From assembly GCA_017744715.1 (NCBI GenBank), contig JAGIAT010000002.1, forward strand, positions 124,001 to 188,000: 64,000 bases of DNA, read 5' to 3'. Below the pieces are notes generated by a model. It was not told where the DNA came from and ran no database searches. It was given only the letters and a program-made list of their open reading frames with translations. This document shows, in pieces, positions 1-9,056 of the stretch; position 1 is the first letter of the stretch, and the number at the start of each line of letters is the position of its first letter. The position numbers were made by a program, and so were the translations under genes. The DNA is from Niabella sp. GTDB taxonomy: Bacteria > Bacteroidota > Bacteroidia > Chitinophagales > Chitinophagaceae.

Positions 1-379
1 CCTCGCCCTCGGTAAACATAGCATTGGCCCAGCGCCCGCCGGACGCCGTTGTTGTAGCAGTAGCCCGCGAATCTTTCCGGTATGCGTTCTGATCCGTTTG
101 CAGCCAAAGGAATTTTAAATTATCCGGGCTGTTGTTGGTATACAGGATCTCTACTTTTGCTGCAACGGTATGCCCGGCCGTATCGAGCGTGGCGCTGATC
201 GTATAATCGGCACGGTTCTGCCAGTATTTAGGTCCAGGCTCGCCGGATGCACTGCGATATTCATTGCCTGGCGACGGGTAAAAAAAGGGCGCAAAGGCCT
301 CAGTATTACGGTATTTGGATTGGGCCTCTACAAGAACGAATGCCAGCGCAAAAATCGCCAGCAAGCTGCTTTTCTTCAT
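1..379 (-). CDS. M1-family metallopeptidase, N-terminal part (runs off left edge)
   Basis: On the minus strand an open frame starts at the ATG at 379 and leaves the window at base 1, showing about 126 codons. It begins with a Sec signal peptide (KKSSLLAIFALAFVLVEAQ), so the product is exported. After this comes PGPKYWQNRADYTISATLD and then VEILYTNNSPDNLKFLWL, which match the first strands of the N-terminal beta-saddle domain of M1 zinc aminopeptidases common in Bacteroidota. The catalytic HEXXH-E site would lie beyond the edge and cannot be checked. The family assignment therefore rests only on the N-terminal domain. Confidence 0.72.
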   Translation of the reverse strand, partial: MKKSSLLAIFALAFVLVEAQSKYRNTEAFAPFFYPSPGNEYRSASGEPGPKYWQNRADYTISATLDTAGHTVAAKVEILYTNNSPDNLKFLWLQTDQNAYRKDSRATATTTASGGRWANAMFTEGE

Positions 380-486
380 ATACTATCAATATTTACCGGA
401 TGAAAATAGCAAAATAATAGCTCTTTTGCCATTTGCGCCGGCAAAATATGACAAACTGCTCCAGGACGGTACAAAAGGCTATATAG

Positions 487-1473
487 CTATGGTGTCATAT
501 ATACCTGTGGCACCCATTCAAAGGCAGTGTCCTTCCCGCGTGCATGCCCAAGTCCTGGCCAGGGAAGATGATACGCGCATACGAGCACCCGTTCGGCTGT
601 CAGCTGTTCCAGCATACGCCTCCTTGTTTTTGCCGCAAGGGTAAGATCGGTGTCTCCGGAAAATCCCCATTCCGGGTGGGGAAACAATAAAATATCAGAA
701 TGGATCAGATCCGCAATATAAACAAGCGTATCCGCTCCCGAAGAGATCTTCATTAGTGTTAGACCCGGTGTATGTCCCGGCGCCAGCTGGAAACTAAAAG
801 TATCATACAGTGGTTTATCAAAATCATAATAATTCAGCCGGGGCTTTATAGTGGTTAATATGTTTTGAACCTTTGGAATGAACATCTTTAAAAACTCCGG
901 CTCCTTTTTTAATGCGCTGTTGTTAAAATCGGCCAGGGTTGCCTGCATCCAAAAGTCGTGCTCTGTTTTAGCAATAAAGATCTTTGCATTTGGAAACACG
1001 AGATTATTTTGCGGATCCACCACACCACCAATATGATCCGGATGCGCGTGCGAGAGTAATACATCCGTAACCTGACCGGCTGCAAAACCGGCATCCTTCA
1101 TGCTTTTCAGCAGCAGGCCGGTATTGCCGTCAGCAAAAACACCCATGCCCGCGTCCAGCAATATCAGCCGGTCCTTTGTTTTTATTAAAGGTACGTTCAT
1201 AGCCATCTCCACCTGTTCCGTGCTGCGAAAATTTGCCGCCAATATTTCTTTTAAAGCGTCAATATCTGCATGCGGCGCAAAGGAGGTGCTTTTATCCTGT
1301 AAGAATCCGTCTGTTAATACAAACAACTCCAGATCTCCAATCTTTAATTTTTTAAACCTGCCGGCACTGTCTTTTGCACCGGCTTCTTTTGTGGTGGCGG
1401 ATAATTTTCCAACCGGCAATGACGCAGCCAGTCCGGCCAGCGCTATGCCACTTAACATTTTTCTTCGGTTCAT
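487..1473 (-). CDS. MBL-fold metallo-hydrolase, exported
   Basis: A 328-residue protein of the metallo-beta-lactamase superfamily. The metal-binding motif HAHPDH is at residues 142-147; further likely ligands are the His in APGHTPG and the Asp in VYIADLIH. The N-terminus carries RRKMLSGIALAGLAAS, a Tat-like or Sec signal, so it should act outside the cytoplasm. The fold is shared with lactonases, penicillinase-like hydrolases and quorum-quenching enzymes, and the sequence alone does not give the substrate. It is transcribed alone, between the M1 peptidase and an aldo/keto reductase, with intergenic gaps on both sides. Confidence 0.85.
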   Translation of the reverse strand: MNRRKMLSGIALAGLAASLPVGKLSATTKEAGAKDSAGRFKKLKIGDLELFVLTDGFLQDKSTSFAPHADIDALKEILAANFRSTEQVEMAMNVPLIKTKDRLILLDAGMGVFADGNTGLLLKSMKDAGFAAGQVTDVLLSHAHPDHIGGVVDPQNNLVFPNAKIFIAKTEHDFWMQATLADFNNSALKKEPEFLKMFIPKVQNILTTIKPRLNYYDFDKPLYDTFSFQLAPGHTPGLTLMKISSGADTLVYIADLIHSDILLFPHPEWGFSGDTDLTLAAKTRRRMLEQLTAERVLVCAYHLPWPGLGHARGKDTAFEWVPQVYMTP

Positions 1474-1751
1474 AATCTAATTTACTGGCTAATAATTCTA
1501 TACTGATTTTCTAAAATGGTTTTTTACCGGATCATCAAAATTGGTAGAAGGTGACTGATTTCCACTGTTCTCTTTCTGCTGTTTCTATATTTTCTGAATG
1601 CGCATAGTTTTTATGATTTGATTATTAAGAGCGCTGATCATACGTTCAGTATCCATTTCAAAAAGATACATTTATAAATTCCGGGAAGGTTTTTATACTT
1701 CACGTACGATATTGCAATAGCCTTTTTTGTTTTTAAAGCCCCGGCGTTTCC

Positions 1752-2753
1752 CTAATGGTTCACCAGCTTCATAGCCCCTTCGCTGTAGCGGGCACCCGTG
1801 TCCGGGTATTTTTTCACCAGTGCTTCGATGGCCTCCAGCTCCGCGGCTGTTAAAACAATGTCCACCGCACCGGCATTCTCTTCGAGGTATTTTCTTTTCT
1901 TGGTTCCGGGGATCGGGATGATATCATCACCCTGTGCCAGCACCCAGGCAAGTGCCAGCTGTGCCGGTGTACAGCCTTTTTCTTTCGCCAATTCAGCAAA
2001 GGCATTTACCAGTTGTCCGTTATTGGTGGCAACATCTTCCTGGTAGCGGGGTAATGTTCTTCTGAAATCATCTGCCGCCAGTGTTTGTGTGTTCAGCGTG
2101 TTGGTCACCAATCCTCTTGCAAGCGGTGAATAAGGCACCAGGCTGATCCCCAATTCACGAACGGTATCCAGGATGTTTCCTTCCACGTCTCTGGACAATA
2201 GTGAATATTCGCTCTGCAGTGCTGCAATCGGGTGTACCGCATGCGCCTTACGGATGGAGGCAGCCGAAGCTTCACTTAACCCGAGGTAACGTACTTTCCC
2301 CTGCTTTACAAGATCGGCCATGGCACCTACCATTTCCTCTACCGGCACATTGGGGTCTATCCGGTGGGCATAGTACAGATCGATGGTATCAATCTTTAAC
2401 CGCTGCAAACTCTTATCCACTGCCTGTTTCAGCCATTCCGGCCGGCCGTCAAAATACGTGCCGCCTGCACTGCTGGGCCCCGCAACACCGTCCTTAAACC
2501 GGAATCCGAATTTGGTGGCAATAAATACTTTGTCGCGGTTGGGCACAAGGACTTTTGAGATCAGTTCTTCATTGGCGCCATTGGCGTACATATCTGCCGT
2601 ATCCCAGAAGTTAATACCCAGGTCCAGCGCCTTGTGCAACGTAGCAATGCTTTCGGCATCATCGGTAGGGCCATAGGCAAAGCTCATACCCATACAACCC
2701 AGTCCGACGGCGGAAAGGTTTTCTCCTGTTGTTCCTAATTTTCTGTATTGCAT
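1752..2753 (-). CDS. Aldo/keto reductase
   Basis: A 333-residue NAD(P)H-dependent oxidoreductase of the aldo/keto reductase (AKR) superfamily with a TIM-barrel fold. The catalytic tetrad is visible: Asp51 and Tyr56 in DTADMY, Lys81 in IATKFG, and His in YYAHRIDP. It ends with the usual nucleotide-binding segment IPIPGTKKRKYLEEN. It is full length and resembles the YajO/IolS-like group of bacterial AKRs; the physiological substrate is unknown. The MFS exporter gene upstream is on the same strand but separated by about 160 bp that contain a 14-bp tandem repeat, so co-transcription is uncertain. Confidence 0.88.
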   Translation of the reverse strand: MQYRKLGTTGENLSAVGLGCMGMSFAYGPTDDAESIATLHKALDLGINFWDTADMYANGANEELISKVLVPNRDKVFIATKFGFRFKDGVAGPSSAGGTYFDGRPEWLKQAVDKSLQRLKIDTIDLYYAHRIDPNVPVEEMVGAMADLVKQGKVRYLGLSEASAASIRKAHAVHPIAALQSEYSLLSRDVEGNILDTVRELGISLVPYSPLARGLVTNTLNTQTLAADDFRRTLPRYQEDVATNNGQLVNAFAELAKEKGCTPAQLALAWVLAQGDDIIPIPGTKKRKYLEENAGAVDIVLTAAELEAIEALVKKYPDTGARYSEGAMKLVNH

Positions 2754-2765
2754 ATTTTTTTTATT

Positions 2766-2839
2766 TTAGTGAGAAGTGAGATGTTTTTTAGTGAAATGTT
2801 GTTAGTGAGAGGTTGTTAGTGAGAAGTTTTTAGTGATCG
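2766..2839. repeat. 14-bp tandem repeat
   Basis: Four tandem units begin with TTAGTGA: starts at 2788, 2802, 2816 and 2830, with a period of exactly 14 bp, plus a longer diverged unit from 2766. Typical unit: TTAGTGAGAGGTTG. The array lies 12 bp upstream of the aldo/keto reductase start codon, between it and the MFS gene. Confidence 0.8.
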
Positions 2840-2915
2840 TTAGGGGGACGATGCACTGAGCGTAGCAACCCGGCCGCCACCGGTACTGCAGCCGGCCCCA
2901 TAAAAACCAACCGCT

Positions 2916-4154
2916 TTAAGCCGGCTCCTGTTCTTTTTTAACCAGCAACTGTAATATCAGCAACGCAATAACGCCCATAATAAGGTACCCATACCCGAGT
3001 ACTGCCTGCGACTGCGGGCGCAACATTCCTACAACGGTGTAACTGGTAACCGCTGTAACAATAAAGTTGGCTCCGCCGCTCAGCCCGCTGGCCAGACCCG
3101 CCATTTGTGGAAACCGTCCCAGGCAATAGGCAAAATAATTGTTGAAGATAAACCCAACACATACATGGATGAGGAAGGCGAAAAACAACAGCGTATAGAG
3201 GTTTTGAAGCCATACAGCGGTTACGATCATGCCGATGGTAAACAGCAGCTGCGCGGCATTGCTCTTTCTTAGCTTGGGCAGGAAGGCCTTATTTAAACTG
3301 GCTTTACCCAGAAAGCCGCCGCACATCCATGCCAGTCCCATTACCAGGGCACCATACCCTGCCACTACGGATGAGTAATGCATCTGGTGTTCGATAATAA
3401 ACGCACCCGCCAGTCCGAAGATCATAGTGGTTCCGTAACACAGGCCGCAGATCAGCAAGCCATAGGCAAACGTGCGGCTCCGCATCATGAACCGGTAGTC
3501 TTTCAATACCGCATTCCATTTGAAAGAGCGGTATACCGGCACTGTTTCTCCAGAAAAGATCCATTCCAGTATCAGCATCAGCGTGCCATAAATGGCCAGC
3601 ACATAGAAGTTGGCCTGCCAGTTAAAATACAGTTGCAGGTAGCCGCCGATAAACGGCGCAATCACCGGTGCAGAAGACCAGACGATGGACATCAGGCTGA
3701 GATAGTGTTTCCGCTCCTCCCCTTCATATACATCTACAAAAAATGCCCGCTTGGCCACTATGATAAACCCGGTGGTAATGCCCTGTACAATACGCATGGC
3801 ATATATGAGCTCGATGTGCTTGGTAAAAATGATCACAAAATTACTGGCGATAAAAACCACCAGCGAAACCAGTGTAAGGCGAAACCGGCCGTAGCTGTCG
3901 ATCAGGCTGCCGGTAATGAACTGTGCCAGGCCATAACTGACCAGGAAAAGGGTGAGGGTAAGCTGAATGGCTCCTTCCGGCCGGTGCAGTTCTTGCGCCA
4001 TATGTGGCATGGAAGGAATGTAGATATCGGTGATGAGCCCGGATAGCGGAATGAGCAGGAACGAAATGAGGGTTGCAGCTCTTTTATTCTTTTCCTGCAG
4101 CCTTTTTACACCGGGTTGTTGTTGGCGGGATATCATCGATTGCGTTGGAATCAT
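2916..4154 (-). CDS. MFS transporter, Bcr/CflA-like drug exporter
   Basis: A 412-residue inner-membrane protein with about 12 hydrophobic segments. The first loop has the drug/proton antiporter pattern: a helix-1 motif LSGLITDIYIPSMP, typical of the Bcr/CflA/EmrD group (DxYxPxxP), and GSLIDSYGRFR as the loop 2-3 motif A. This supports proton-driven export of small hydrophobic compounds; the substrate is unknown. The upstream gene on the same strand, 77 bp away from the other start, is an AraC-type regulator that may control it. An internal ATG further downstream could be the true start, because the first 25 residues are polar and not conserved in the family. Confidence 0.85.
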   Translation of the reverse strand: MIPTQSMISRQQQPGVKRLQEKNKRAATLISFLLIPLSGLITDIYIPSMPHMAQELHRPEGAIQLTLTLFLVSYGLAQFITGSLIDSYGRFRLTLVSLVVFIASNFVIIFTKHIELIYAMRIVQGITTGFIIVAKRAFFVDVYEGEERKHYLSLMSIVWSSAPVIAPFIGGYLQLYFNWQANFYVLAIYGTLMLILEWIFSGETVPVYRSFKWNAVLKDYRFMMRSRTFAYGLLICGLCYGTTMIFGLAGAFIIEHQMHYSSVVAGYGALVMGLAWMCGGFLGKASLNKAFLPKLRKSNAAQLLFTIGMIVTAVWLQNLYTLLFFAFLIHVCVGFIFNNYFAYCLGRFPQMAGLASGLSGGANFIVTAVTSYTVVGMLRPQSQAVLGYGYLIMGVIALLILQLLVKKEQEPA

Positions 4155-4231
4155 GTGGTTGTTTTACGCCACAAAATTAGAGCGGCCTGATTATTTGCCG
4201 GTTACCCCAATCAAACCAATACTTACAAAAA

Positions 4232-5143
4232 TCAAACAATTGCCTTTCGCAGGGCTGCGGGGCTTTGACCGGTCTTCTTTTTATAAAAATTGGTAAAATG
4301 CGCAGGATATTCAAACCCGAGGCTATAGGCGATCTCTGAGATATTCCAATCGGAATGCCTTAAAAGGGCAACTGCCTCCTTCAAAACACGGTCTGAAATA
4401 AGCGTGGAAGTGGTTTTACCGGTTGTTTCCTTTACCGACCGGTTGAGGTGGTTAACATGCACGGACAGCTGGTGCGCATATTGCTGCGGCGTACGCAGCT
4501 GTAACGTAAGATCGGGTGCATCGATGGGAAACTGGCGCTCCAGCAGCTCCTGGAACAAATGGGTGATACGGGCGCTGGCATTAACCGGCTTTTCAAACCG
4601 GTCTGTAGCGCTCCATTTCATAGCCTCATGGATAACCAGGTGCAGATAATTGCGTAATACGCTGAATTTATGTACATAGTCTGACTGCAGCTCCTCCTGC
4701 ATTTTCCGGAAGATATTGCTGATCTCCTGCTGCTGCTGCTCATTTAAAAAATAAACCGGCCGGGCGCCTGCCTTGAACAAAGGCGCATCCTGGAGGCTGA
4801 TCATCCGCTCATCGTGCCGGATAAATTCTTCGGTGAACAAGCAGAACCATCCGCCCTGCTCCGCCGATTCCGCCTCCCATGAATAGGGAACGAGGGGATT
4901 GGAGAACATAAGTGCGGGGCGGTCGATATAGATCCATTGATTGGCATAATACAATTTGCCGGTGCCGATGATATAGGACACCTTATAATAATCGCGCCGG
5001 GAATAACTGGTATGCGGGGAACAGAAGGATCTTGGAAAGATATTGAAATGCCCCAGTCCCAGGCCTACATTATGGAGGGAGAGCCGGGAGGTGTTGTGAT
5101 TGATCCGTTTATAAAACGCTTCGACGGTTTCTGGTTTTTCCAT
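4232..5143 (-). CDS. AraC-family transcriptional regulator
   Basis: A protein of about 303 residues. The N-terminal half is a cupin-like sensor region, including FSNPLVPYSWEAES. The C-terminal 100 residues form the double helix-turn-helix AraC DNA-binding domain: TSTLISDRVLKEAVALLRHSDWNISEIAYSLGFEYPAHFTNFYKKKTGQSPAALRK is split here over both helices, with the signature SEIAYSLGFEYPAHFTNFYK. I chose the ATG at 5143 because the longer frame opens with a TTG and adds 16 residues that do not look conserved. The gene lies upstream of the MFS exporter on the same strand and is a plausible regulator of it. Confidence 0.87.
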   Translation of the reverse strand: MEKPETVEAFYKRINHNTSRLSLHNVGLGLGHFNIFPRSFCSPHTSYSRRDYYKVSYIIGTGKLYYANQWIYIDRPALMFSNPLVPYSWEAESAEQGGWFCLFTEEFIRHDERMISLQDAPLFKAGARPVYFLNEQQQQEISNIFRKMQEELQSDYVHKFSVLRNYLHLVIHEAMKWSATDRFEKPVNASARITHLFQELLERQFPIDAPDLTLQLRTPQQYAHQLSVHVNHLNRSVKETTGKTTSTLISDRVLKEAVALLRHSDWNISEIAYSLGFEYPAHFTNFYKKKTGQSPAALRKAIV

Positions 5144-5382
5144 GAGGCCAAAGTTACAGAAATCAAACAAAACGGGGGAGGATCGGCCCAATGTGCCGGA
5201 AGGCTACCAAATACGTTCGGGCGCTACCTGTTTTATTCGCGGACACCGCCGGTGCATCTTATACGCTATCGTTTTGAACACCATGTGCCGCCGCTGATGC
5301 ACAGATTGCTTCGCGCGTTTTCTCATTGAGCCTTTAATGATTCAATAATCAGCGCATCTGTAGCGCCGGTTTTCTTTGCGTA

Positions 5383-6129
5383 TCAGGGGAACATGGCCTC
5401 CGCCACTGCCACGCTTTCCGGCTTGCCCACATCCACCCAGCGATCGTCTTTATGCGGTAGTCCTTTTATAATATGTTCCTTCGCCAGGTGCAGGTACAGA
5501 TCAATGAGTGAAAACTTACCGGTGAATGGAATGCGCTCAAATACATTATAATCAAATGCCACCACACAATCATAAGCGAGCGGCCGCAAGGCGGGGATCG
5601 TTCTTGAAATGCGCTCTTCCCCGGTACTGGTATTGCGCCAGCCGCAAAGGGTGTTCTCTGCATCAAAAAGCAGGTAGCGGGAGGTTTTCCGTTCGCTGAC
5701 CGTCATGGAAATCAGCGCATCATTTTCCTGGTGAAACTGCGTTAACGCATGAATGTCCAGGTCCGTGAGAATATCTGCATTACAGGTAAGAAAGGGCGCT
5801 CCGGGAGTAAAAAGCGGCTTTGCCTTCAGCAGGCCGCCGCCGGTTTCCAATACGGCATCGGTTTCATCACTGATCAGCACTTCGCTCCCCCAGCCCCTGT
5901 TCTTTTCCACCGCATCCACAATCTGATCCGCAAAATGATGCACATTTACAATGACCCGCGTAATGCCATATTGTTGTAAATATTCGATGTTCCGCTGCAA
6001 CAGGCTTTTTCCATTAATCACTGCCAGGGCCTTCGGATGCTGATCCGTCCAGGGTTTAAAACGCGTGCCCAGGCCGGCACAGAAGATGAGGGCCTGGCTG
6101 AAGGGTTGTTTGTTCGTCATAATGTCCAT
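5383..6129 (-). CDS. MurU-like sugar-1-phosphate nucleotidyltransferase
   Basis: A 248-residue nucleotidyltransferase with the signature GLGTRFKPWT at about residues 19-28 followed by HPKAL, and the metal-binding NADILTD segment. This family transfers a nucleotide to a sugar 1-phosphate. The size and the neighbouring AmgK-like kinase (39 bp upstream, same strand) match the AmgK-MurU pair of Pseudomonas, in which MurNAc is phosphorylated at C1 and converted to UDP-MurNAc for peptidoglycan recycling. The sequence alone would also allow mannose-1-phosphate or heptose-1-phosphate as substrate. An alternative start is the ATG three codons in (6120). Confidence 0.8.
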   Translation of the reverse strand: MDIMTNKQPFSQALIFCAGLGTRFKPWTDQHPKALAVINGKSLLQRNIEYLQQYGITRVIVNVHHFADQIVDAVEKNRGWGSEVLISDETDAVLETGGGLLKAKPLFTPGAPFLTCNADILTDLDIHALTQFHQENDALISMTVSERKTSRYLLFDAENTLCGWRNTSTGEERISRTIPALRPLAYDCVVAFDYNVFERIPFTGKFSLIDLYLHLAKEHIIKGLPHKDDRWVDVGKPESVAVAEAMFP

Positions 6130-6168
6130 TTATACACTTCCATTGAATCGCTGAAAAGGGTTGCAGCT

Positions 6169-7653
6169 TTATTGTGCGGTCTTTGCCGGATCATTATTCA
6201 CCGCTTCATTGATCCAGTTTTTCGCATCCTGAACCCAGTGGTTCAGTTCTACCTTTACTTTAAATTTATTCTTCAGATGCCGGGTCAGCGCGTCTGCCGC
6301 ATATACACTGCGGTGCTGTCCGCCGGTGCAGCCAAAGCTTACCATCAGGCTATCGAATCCGCGCTGGATAAAATCAGCCACCGTAATATCCACCACATCA
6401 AAAACACTGTGCAGGAATTCCGGCATTTTTGTTTGCTGCTCCAGGTACTGGATCACTTCTTTATCGCGCCCGGTCCTGGTCTTCATGCTTTCGACTCTTC
6501 CCGGGTTTAGGATCCCTCGGCAATCAAATACAAATCCACCGCCATTTTCTTCATCGGTAACCGGAAGGCCTTTCTTAAAAGAAAAGCTGCAGACTTTTAC
6601 CACCAATGGTGTTGTATCCGTGGCCTGCACGGGTGTAAACTGTTCGATGATTTCGTCGGCAATACAAAGCTGCAGCACTTTATCAAATTCCGGCACTGAA
6701 ATTCCCATGGCATTTTTCTGAATAAAGGCCCGGAGGTTCTTTAAGGCCAGCGGAATGCTGGTTAAAAAATGCGCTTTCCGCTCAAACAATCCTCTAAATC
6801 CATAGGCACCCAATACCTGCAACAACCGGATGAGCACATACCCGTTGTACTGGCTCACAAACGCCGTCCGGTTCAAAGGGCGGTCCAGCAAGGGTTCTAC
6901 GGCATCCATATAATCTTTCAGCAAGGCCTCCTTCCAGCCTTCTGACAAATTTGCTCTTGCCTGCCATAGTAAAGAGGCCACGTCATATTGAGGGGCGCCC
7001 TTCATACCGCCCTGGTAATCGATAAAATGTACCGATCCATCTTCCATTACCTGGATATTGCGGCTCTGAAAATCGCGCATCATAAAGAACTTATGGTCGG
7101 TATGCGTCAGGTAGGTACTCAACGCCTCAAAGTCATCAATGAGCGCCTGTTTATCGTAGGGCTTTCTTAAAGCATCCAGGAAATAATATTTAAAATACAG
7201 CAGATCGGCCATGATCGCCTGTTTGCCAAACTCCTTATTGGTTAAGCATTTGTCATAATCCAATCCTTTATCACCCAGCACCTGAACCCGGGCCAGTTCT
7301 CCAAGACTTTTCTTGAAAAGCGCATACACGGGCGCGCACTCACCCTGCTCCTCCAGGTGGTTAATGAGGGATATATTGCCAAAATCTTCCTGCAGGTAGC
7401 AAGCCCTGTCTGCACTGATTGCCAGGATATTGGCAACCGGAAGTTGCCGTTCCTGAAAATGCTCCGAGAAGTAAAAGAACGATTCGTTTTCTTTAATGTT
7501 GGCACCATAGGTTCCGATAACAGACCGGCCATCTTTCCAGATCCGGAAATAACGGCGTTCACTGCCCGCCTGCTGTAACACATCCACGGAGTCCGGGGCC
7601 TGCCCGTTCCACTGTTGAAACAGCGCGGTTATTTTTTCTATTTTATCCTGCAT
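6169..7653 (-). CDS. AmgK-like anomeric sugar kinase fused to RapZ C-terminal domain
   Basis: A 494-residue two-domain protein. Residues about 1-330 form an aminoglycoside-phosphotransferase-like kinase: RDFQSRN (catalytic Asp about 194) and HFIDYQGG (metal-binding Asp about 212), as in AmgK, which phosphorylates MurNAc/GlcNAc at the anomeric carbon. Residues about 350-475 match the C-terminal domain of RapZ: SFSFKKGLP, FDCRGILNPG and FGCTGGQHRSV. In E. coli RapZ this last loop helps bind glucosamine-6-phosphate. The fusion suggests a kinase that senses an amino-sugar phosphate (inference). The start at 7653 is preferred over the ATG at 7677: a perfect -7 box ends four bases before it. A MurU-like gene follows in the same operon. 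Confidence 0.85.
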   Translation of the reverse strand: MQDKIEKITALFQQWNGQAPDSVDVLQQAGSERRYFRIWKDGRSVIGTYGANIKENESFFYFSEHFQERQLPVANILAISADRACYLQEDFGNISLINHLEEQGECAPVYALFKKSLGELARVQVLGDKGLDYDKCLTNKEFGKQAIMADLLYFKYYFLDALRKPYDKQALIDDFEALSTYLTHTDHKFFMMRDFQSRNIQVMEDGSVHFIDYQGGMKGAPQYDVASLLWQARANLSEGWKEALLKDYMDAVEPLLDRPLNRTAFVSQYNGYVLIRLLQVLGAYGFRGLFERKAHFLTSIPLALKNLRAFIQKNAMGISVPEFDKVLQLCIADEIIEQFTPVQATDTTPLVVKVCSFSFKKGLPVTDEENGGGFVFDCRGILNPGRVESMKTRTGRDKEVIQYLEQQTKMPEFLHSVFDVVDITVADFIQRGFDSLMVSFGCTGGQHRSVYAADALTRHLKNKFKVKVELNHWVQDAKNWINEAVNNDPAKTAQ

Positions 7654-7657
7654 GCGG

Positions 7658-7665
7658 CAAAAATA
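7658..7665 (-). promoter_or_regulatory. -7 box TATTTTTG of the kinase-RapZ gene
   Basis: Minus-strand TATTTTTG fits the Bacteroidota -7 consensus TAnnTTTG. Exactly four bases (CCGC) separate it from the ATG at 7653, so the transcript is predicted to start at or next to the start codon. No clear -33 TTG is visible. Confidence 0.55.
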
Positions 7666-7754
7666 GCTTTTAGCCATCAGCTTTCAGCTATGGCCATCTG
7701 AGAATTTTCCAGCCGGCGATGAACTGAAGACCGGCCAGCAAATTCTTTTTCAAA

Positions 7755-7819
7755 TTGTCGCACTTTCAAATTCGCACATTTCCACATTTTCATATTTTCA
7801 AATTCTCACATTTCCTTTT
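7755..7819 (+). repeat. CACATTTTC-type degenerate intergenic repeat, copy 1
   Basis: A run of short near-repeats of about 9-10 bp (CACATTTCC, ACATTTTCA, AAATTCTCA) fills the divergent gap between the kinase-RapZ and carbonic-anhydrase-like genes. Similar runs lie at about 11386 and 17810, all reading the same way on the plus strand. Confidence 0.7.
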
Positions 7820-7846
7820 TGTACCTTAGCAACAAAGCAAATTCTT

Positions 7847-8395
7847 ATGGCTGTTATATTACCCGTAGAAGGAAAATACCCGCAGATGGGTGCGGATTGT
7901 TTTGTGGCTCCTAATGCGACCATTGTTGGCGACGTAACCGCAGGAAATGCCTGCAGCTTCTGGTTCAATACGGTGGTAAGGGGCGATGTAAATTTTATAC
8001 GCATCGGCAATAAAGTGAATATCCAGGATGGGGTAGTGATCCACTGTACCTATCAAAAATGCGGCACTACCATTGGCAATAATGTTTCCATCGGACATAA
8101 TGCCATTGTGCACGGATGCACCATTCATGACAATGTGCTGGTTGGTATGGGTGCCATCATTATGGATAATGCCGTTGTGCATAGTAATACAATCATTGCG
8201 GCCGGTGCCGTGGTACTGGAAAACACCATTTGCAGCCCTGGCAGCATCTATGCGGGAACCCCGGCTAAAAAGATCAAAGATATTTCGCAGGAGTTATTGA
8301 GCGGGGAAATCGACCGCATCGCCAACAATTATATCAAATACGCCAGCTGGTTTAAAGATGTAAACGAGGCAGAGCAACCGGTTCAACAGTCCTGA
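7847..8395 (+). CDS. Gamma-carbonic-anhydrase-like hexapeptide-repeat protein
   Basis: A 182-residue left-handed beta-helix protein of the gamma-class carbonic anhydrase / YrdA group. The sequence is built from hexapeptide-type turns (VVRGDVNFIRIGNKVNIQDG, IGNNVSIGHNAIVHGC). The expected metal-binding histidines appear in VIHCTY, IGHNAIVHGC. Such proteins are cytoplasmic trimers that bind Zn or Fe; some have carbonic anhydrase activity and others none is known for. A short C-terminal helix follows the coil. It is transcribed away from the kinase-RapZ operon, and a Crp/Fnr-family gene follows on the same strand. Confidence 0.88.
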   Translation: MAVILPVEGKYPQMGADCFVAPNATIVGDVTAGNACSFWFNTVVRGDVNFIRIGNKVNIQDGVVIHCTYQKCGTTIGNNVSIGHNAIVHGCTIHDNVLVGMGAIIMDNAVVHSNTIIAAGAVVLENTICSPGSIYAGTPAKKIKDISQELLSGEIDRIANNYIKYASWFKDVNEAEQPVQQS

Positions 8396-8423
8396 TCCGC
8401 TTTTGGAAACAGCAGGCGGCAAC

Positions 8424-8990
8424 ATGACAGACAAGCTGAAAACGGTGCTTAAAATGTTCGCCGATTTTGACGAACAGGAGCTTAACGTCCTATCGGGTTG
8501 TTTCAAACCAAGGTCCGTTGCAAAAAACAGTATCCTGTTATACGAAGGAAGCGTTTGCAAAGAATTTTATTTTATCAGCACCGGGTGTATCCGGACTTTT
8601 TTCATGGATAAAAACGGACATGAAAAAACAAGGTATGTCATGCTCGATCATTATATAGGCACTGCTTTAACCAGTTTTATTGCTCAAAAGCCGTCTATTG
8701 AGTTGATAGAAGCCCTAGAGGATACCGAACTCCTGGCCATCCAACATGCAGACTTTTATCGCCTTAATAAGCAGATGGACCACTGGAAAGATTTTTATCA
8801 GCGTATTTTAGAGATGGCTTATTCGTTCCAGAATCGGAAAATTGAGCAGCTGACCACCCTAACCGCCCGGCAACGATACGATCTTACAATGAGCGAAACT
8901 CCCGAGTTATTTCAGCGCCTTTCGAACCGCGTGCTGGCTTCGTACCTCGACATGAGAGAGGAAACACTTAGCCGTCTTAAATCCCGGTAA
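8424..8990 (+). CDS. Crp/Fnr-family transcriptional regulator
   Basis: A protein of 188 residues with an N-terminal cyclic-nucleotide-binding-type barrel (ILLYEGSVCKEFYFISTGCI, FFMDKNGHEKTRYVM) and a C-terminal winged helix whose recognition helix is RLSNRVLASYLDMREETLSRL. The layout is typical of the many Bacteroidota Crp/Fnr proteins that lack obvious cAMP or iron-sulfur ligands, so the effector is unknown. I chose ATG 8424 because the longer frame begins with a TTG at 8403. The YCII-like gene 66 bp downstream is a possible target or partner. Confidence 0.85.
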   Translation: MTDKLKTVLKMFADFDEQELNVLSGCFKPRSVAKNSILLYEGSVCKEFYFISTGCIRTFFMDKNGHEKTRYVMLDHYIGTALTSFIAQKPSIELIEALEDTELLAIQHADFYRLNKQMDHWKDFYQRILEMAYSFQNRKIEQLTTLTARQRYDLTMSETPELFQRLSNRVLASYLDMREETLSRLKSR

Positions 8991-9056
8991 AGTGATTTTG
9001 ACCTGGATCAAACACCGTCTGAACGGAATCGATCATCTTCGTAAAAAATAACGAAA

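Noticed and set aside
3378..4046. 222-codon open frame antisense to the MFS gene
   Set aside because: A shadow of the membrane-protein gene on the other strand.
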